Assembly (NCBI GenBank): GCA_034440455.1
Contig: JAWXCB010000051.1
Coordinates: 52,718-116,717, forward strand
Reading direction: 5' to 3'
Origin: JAWXCB01 sp034440455
Lineage (GTDB): Bacteria > Bacteroidota > Bacteroidia > Chitinophagales > CAIOSU01
DNA length: 64,000 nt
Shown: in pieces, positions 63,666 to 64,000 of the stretch
How positions within the stretch are numbered: position 1 is the first letter of the stretch
Layout of the letters: each line of letters opens with the position of its first letter
The notes under the pieces: generated by a model
Seen by the model: only the letters and a program-made list of their open reading frames with translations
The model's database searches: none
What the model was told of the DNA's origin: nothing
Position numbers and translations under genes: made by a program

Positions 63666-63687
63666 ACCTTTGTTTTTTAACAAAGGT
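63666..63687 (-). terminator. Terminator-like hairpin for minus-strand transcripts
   Basis: ACCTTTGTT and AACAAAGGT are a perfect 9-bp stem with a TTTT loop. On the minus strand the second arm is followed within ten bases by an eight- or nine-base T-run. It could end transcripts entering from the right, such as that of the small frame at 63757-63894. Confidence 0.4.
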
Positions 63688-63756
63688 GTTTACTTTAGCT
63701 TGTACCTATGCAATTCGTGCCACACCTTCCTGCGAATCCCCCCCCCCATACAATAA

Positions 63757-63894
63757 TTACATATTATATGTAGTTTCCTTTTTCACCTGCCGCGCAGCCT
63801 CCGTTTCAATTCGTCTTGGCGCGTTAGAAAGGGCACTTTCAAAGTTTGCAATTCCCCTTTCTAAGCTGACAAACCGACAGGTCAAATTTGCCAT
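63757..63894 (-). CDS. Small open frame of uncertain reality
   Basis: 45 residues from the ATG at 63894 (MANLTCRFVSLERGIANFES). There is no signal or membrane segment and no family match. It lies in the repeat-rich right end of the window. A run of ten C residues lies just beyond its stop (63738-63747). It may be a real small gene or a chance frame. Confidence 0.2.
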   Translation of the reverse strand: MANLTCRFVSLERGIANFESALSNAPRRIETEAARQVKKETTYNM

Positions 63895-64000
63895 TACCCT
63901 ATTAAACACGCTGATTATCAATCAGTTAAGTGCATCAAGAGCCAAAGCGACCCTATGTAAGCCCTCTGCCGGGGCATTACAAGGTGAGCGTGAAGGGGGG

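Overview
The window looks like a chromosomal segment of a Bacteroidota bacterium (Chitinophagales/Sphingobacteriales-like). The evidence is several secreted proteins ending in type IX secretion (T9SS) C-terminal domains, both the short type A form and the gliding-motility (CHU_C, type B) form; promoters built on the Bacteroidota -7 box TAnnTTTG rather than TATAAT; weak or absent Shine-Dalgarno sequences; and typical families such as PspC-DUF2807, DUF4126, DUF2461 and the rny-zapA locus. No rRNA, tRNA, CRISPR array or transposase gene was found.

Layout. 1-9.8 kb is mainly housekeeping: the 5' end of a lipoprotein gene, radA-comF, an OmpA-like lipoprotein, tatC, a four-helix-bundle protein, rpiB, a padR-pspC operon with an obvious operator, scpA and a DUF4126 membrane protein. 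9.8-15.7 kb holds an ECF sigma/anti-sigma pair, a glycosyltransferase, guaB and a PhoB/PhoR-like two-component system. 15.7-19.4 kb holds a three-gene unit of two lipoproteins plus a twin-arginine-exported alkaline-phosphatase-fold (DUF1501-like) protein, then DUF2461. 19.5-25.4 kb has a PKD/CHU_C exoprotein, the rny-zapA-coiled-coil locus and a PhnW-type aminotransferase. 25.6-28.4 kb has a DUF5690 transporter and a cytochrome P450.

28.4-49.4 kb is the exported part of the window. It starts with two secreted nucleases and a lamin-tail/Calx-beta/OB-fold protein, which together look like a split extracellular nuclease. Two giant convergent T9SS cargo proteins follow: a 3335-residue type A protein with a VWA domain and a long array of four-cysteine repeats, and a roughly 2078-residue type B protein of PKD and Ig-like modules. 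49.6-55.7 kb has a membrane-anchored peroxiredoxin-like protein, a subtilase followed by a divergent ABC transporter, and small genes. 55.9-63.0 kb has a LytS/LytTR two-component pair, a TPR protein, a RelE-type toxin-antitoxin module and a TolC-HlyD pair. The last 950 bases contain no convincing gene but are rich in repeats, including a 262-bp element with terminal inverted repeats and a 9-bp target duplication sitting inside a REP-like palindrome.

How the genes fit together. Export is the theme: TatC can export the Tat-signal DUF1501-like protein, while T9SS (encoded elsewhere) would export the subtilase, nuclease, lamin-tail protein and giant proteins. Many intergenic gaps carry small palindromic repeats of several families, so the genome appears to be strongly shaped by REP/MITE-type sequences.
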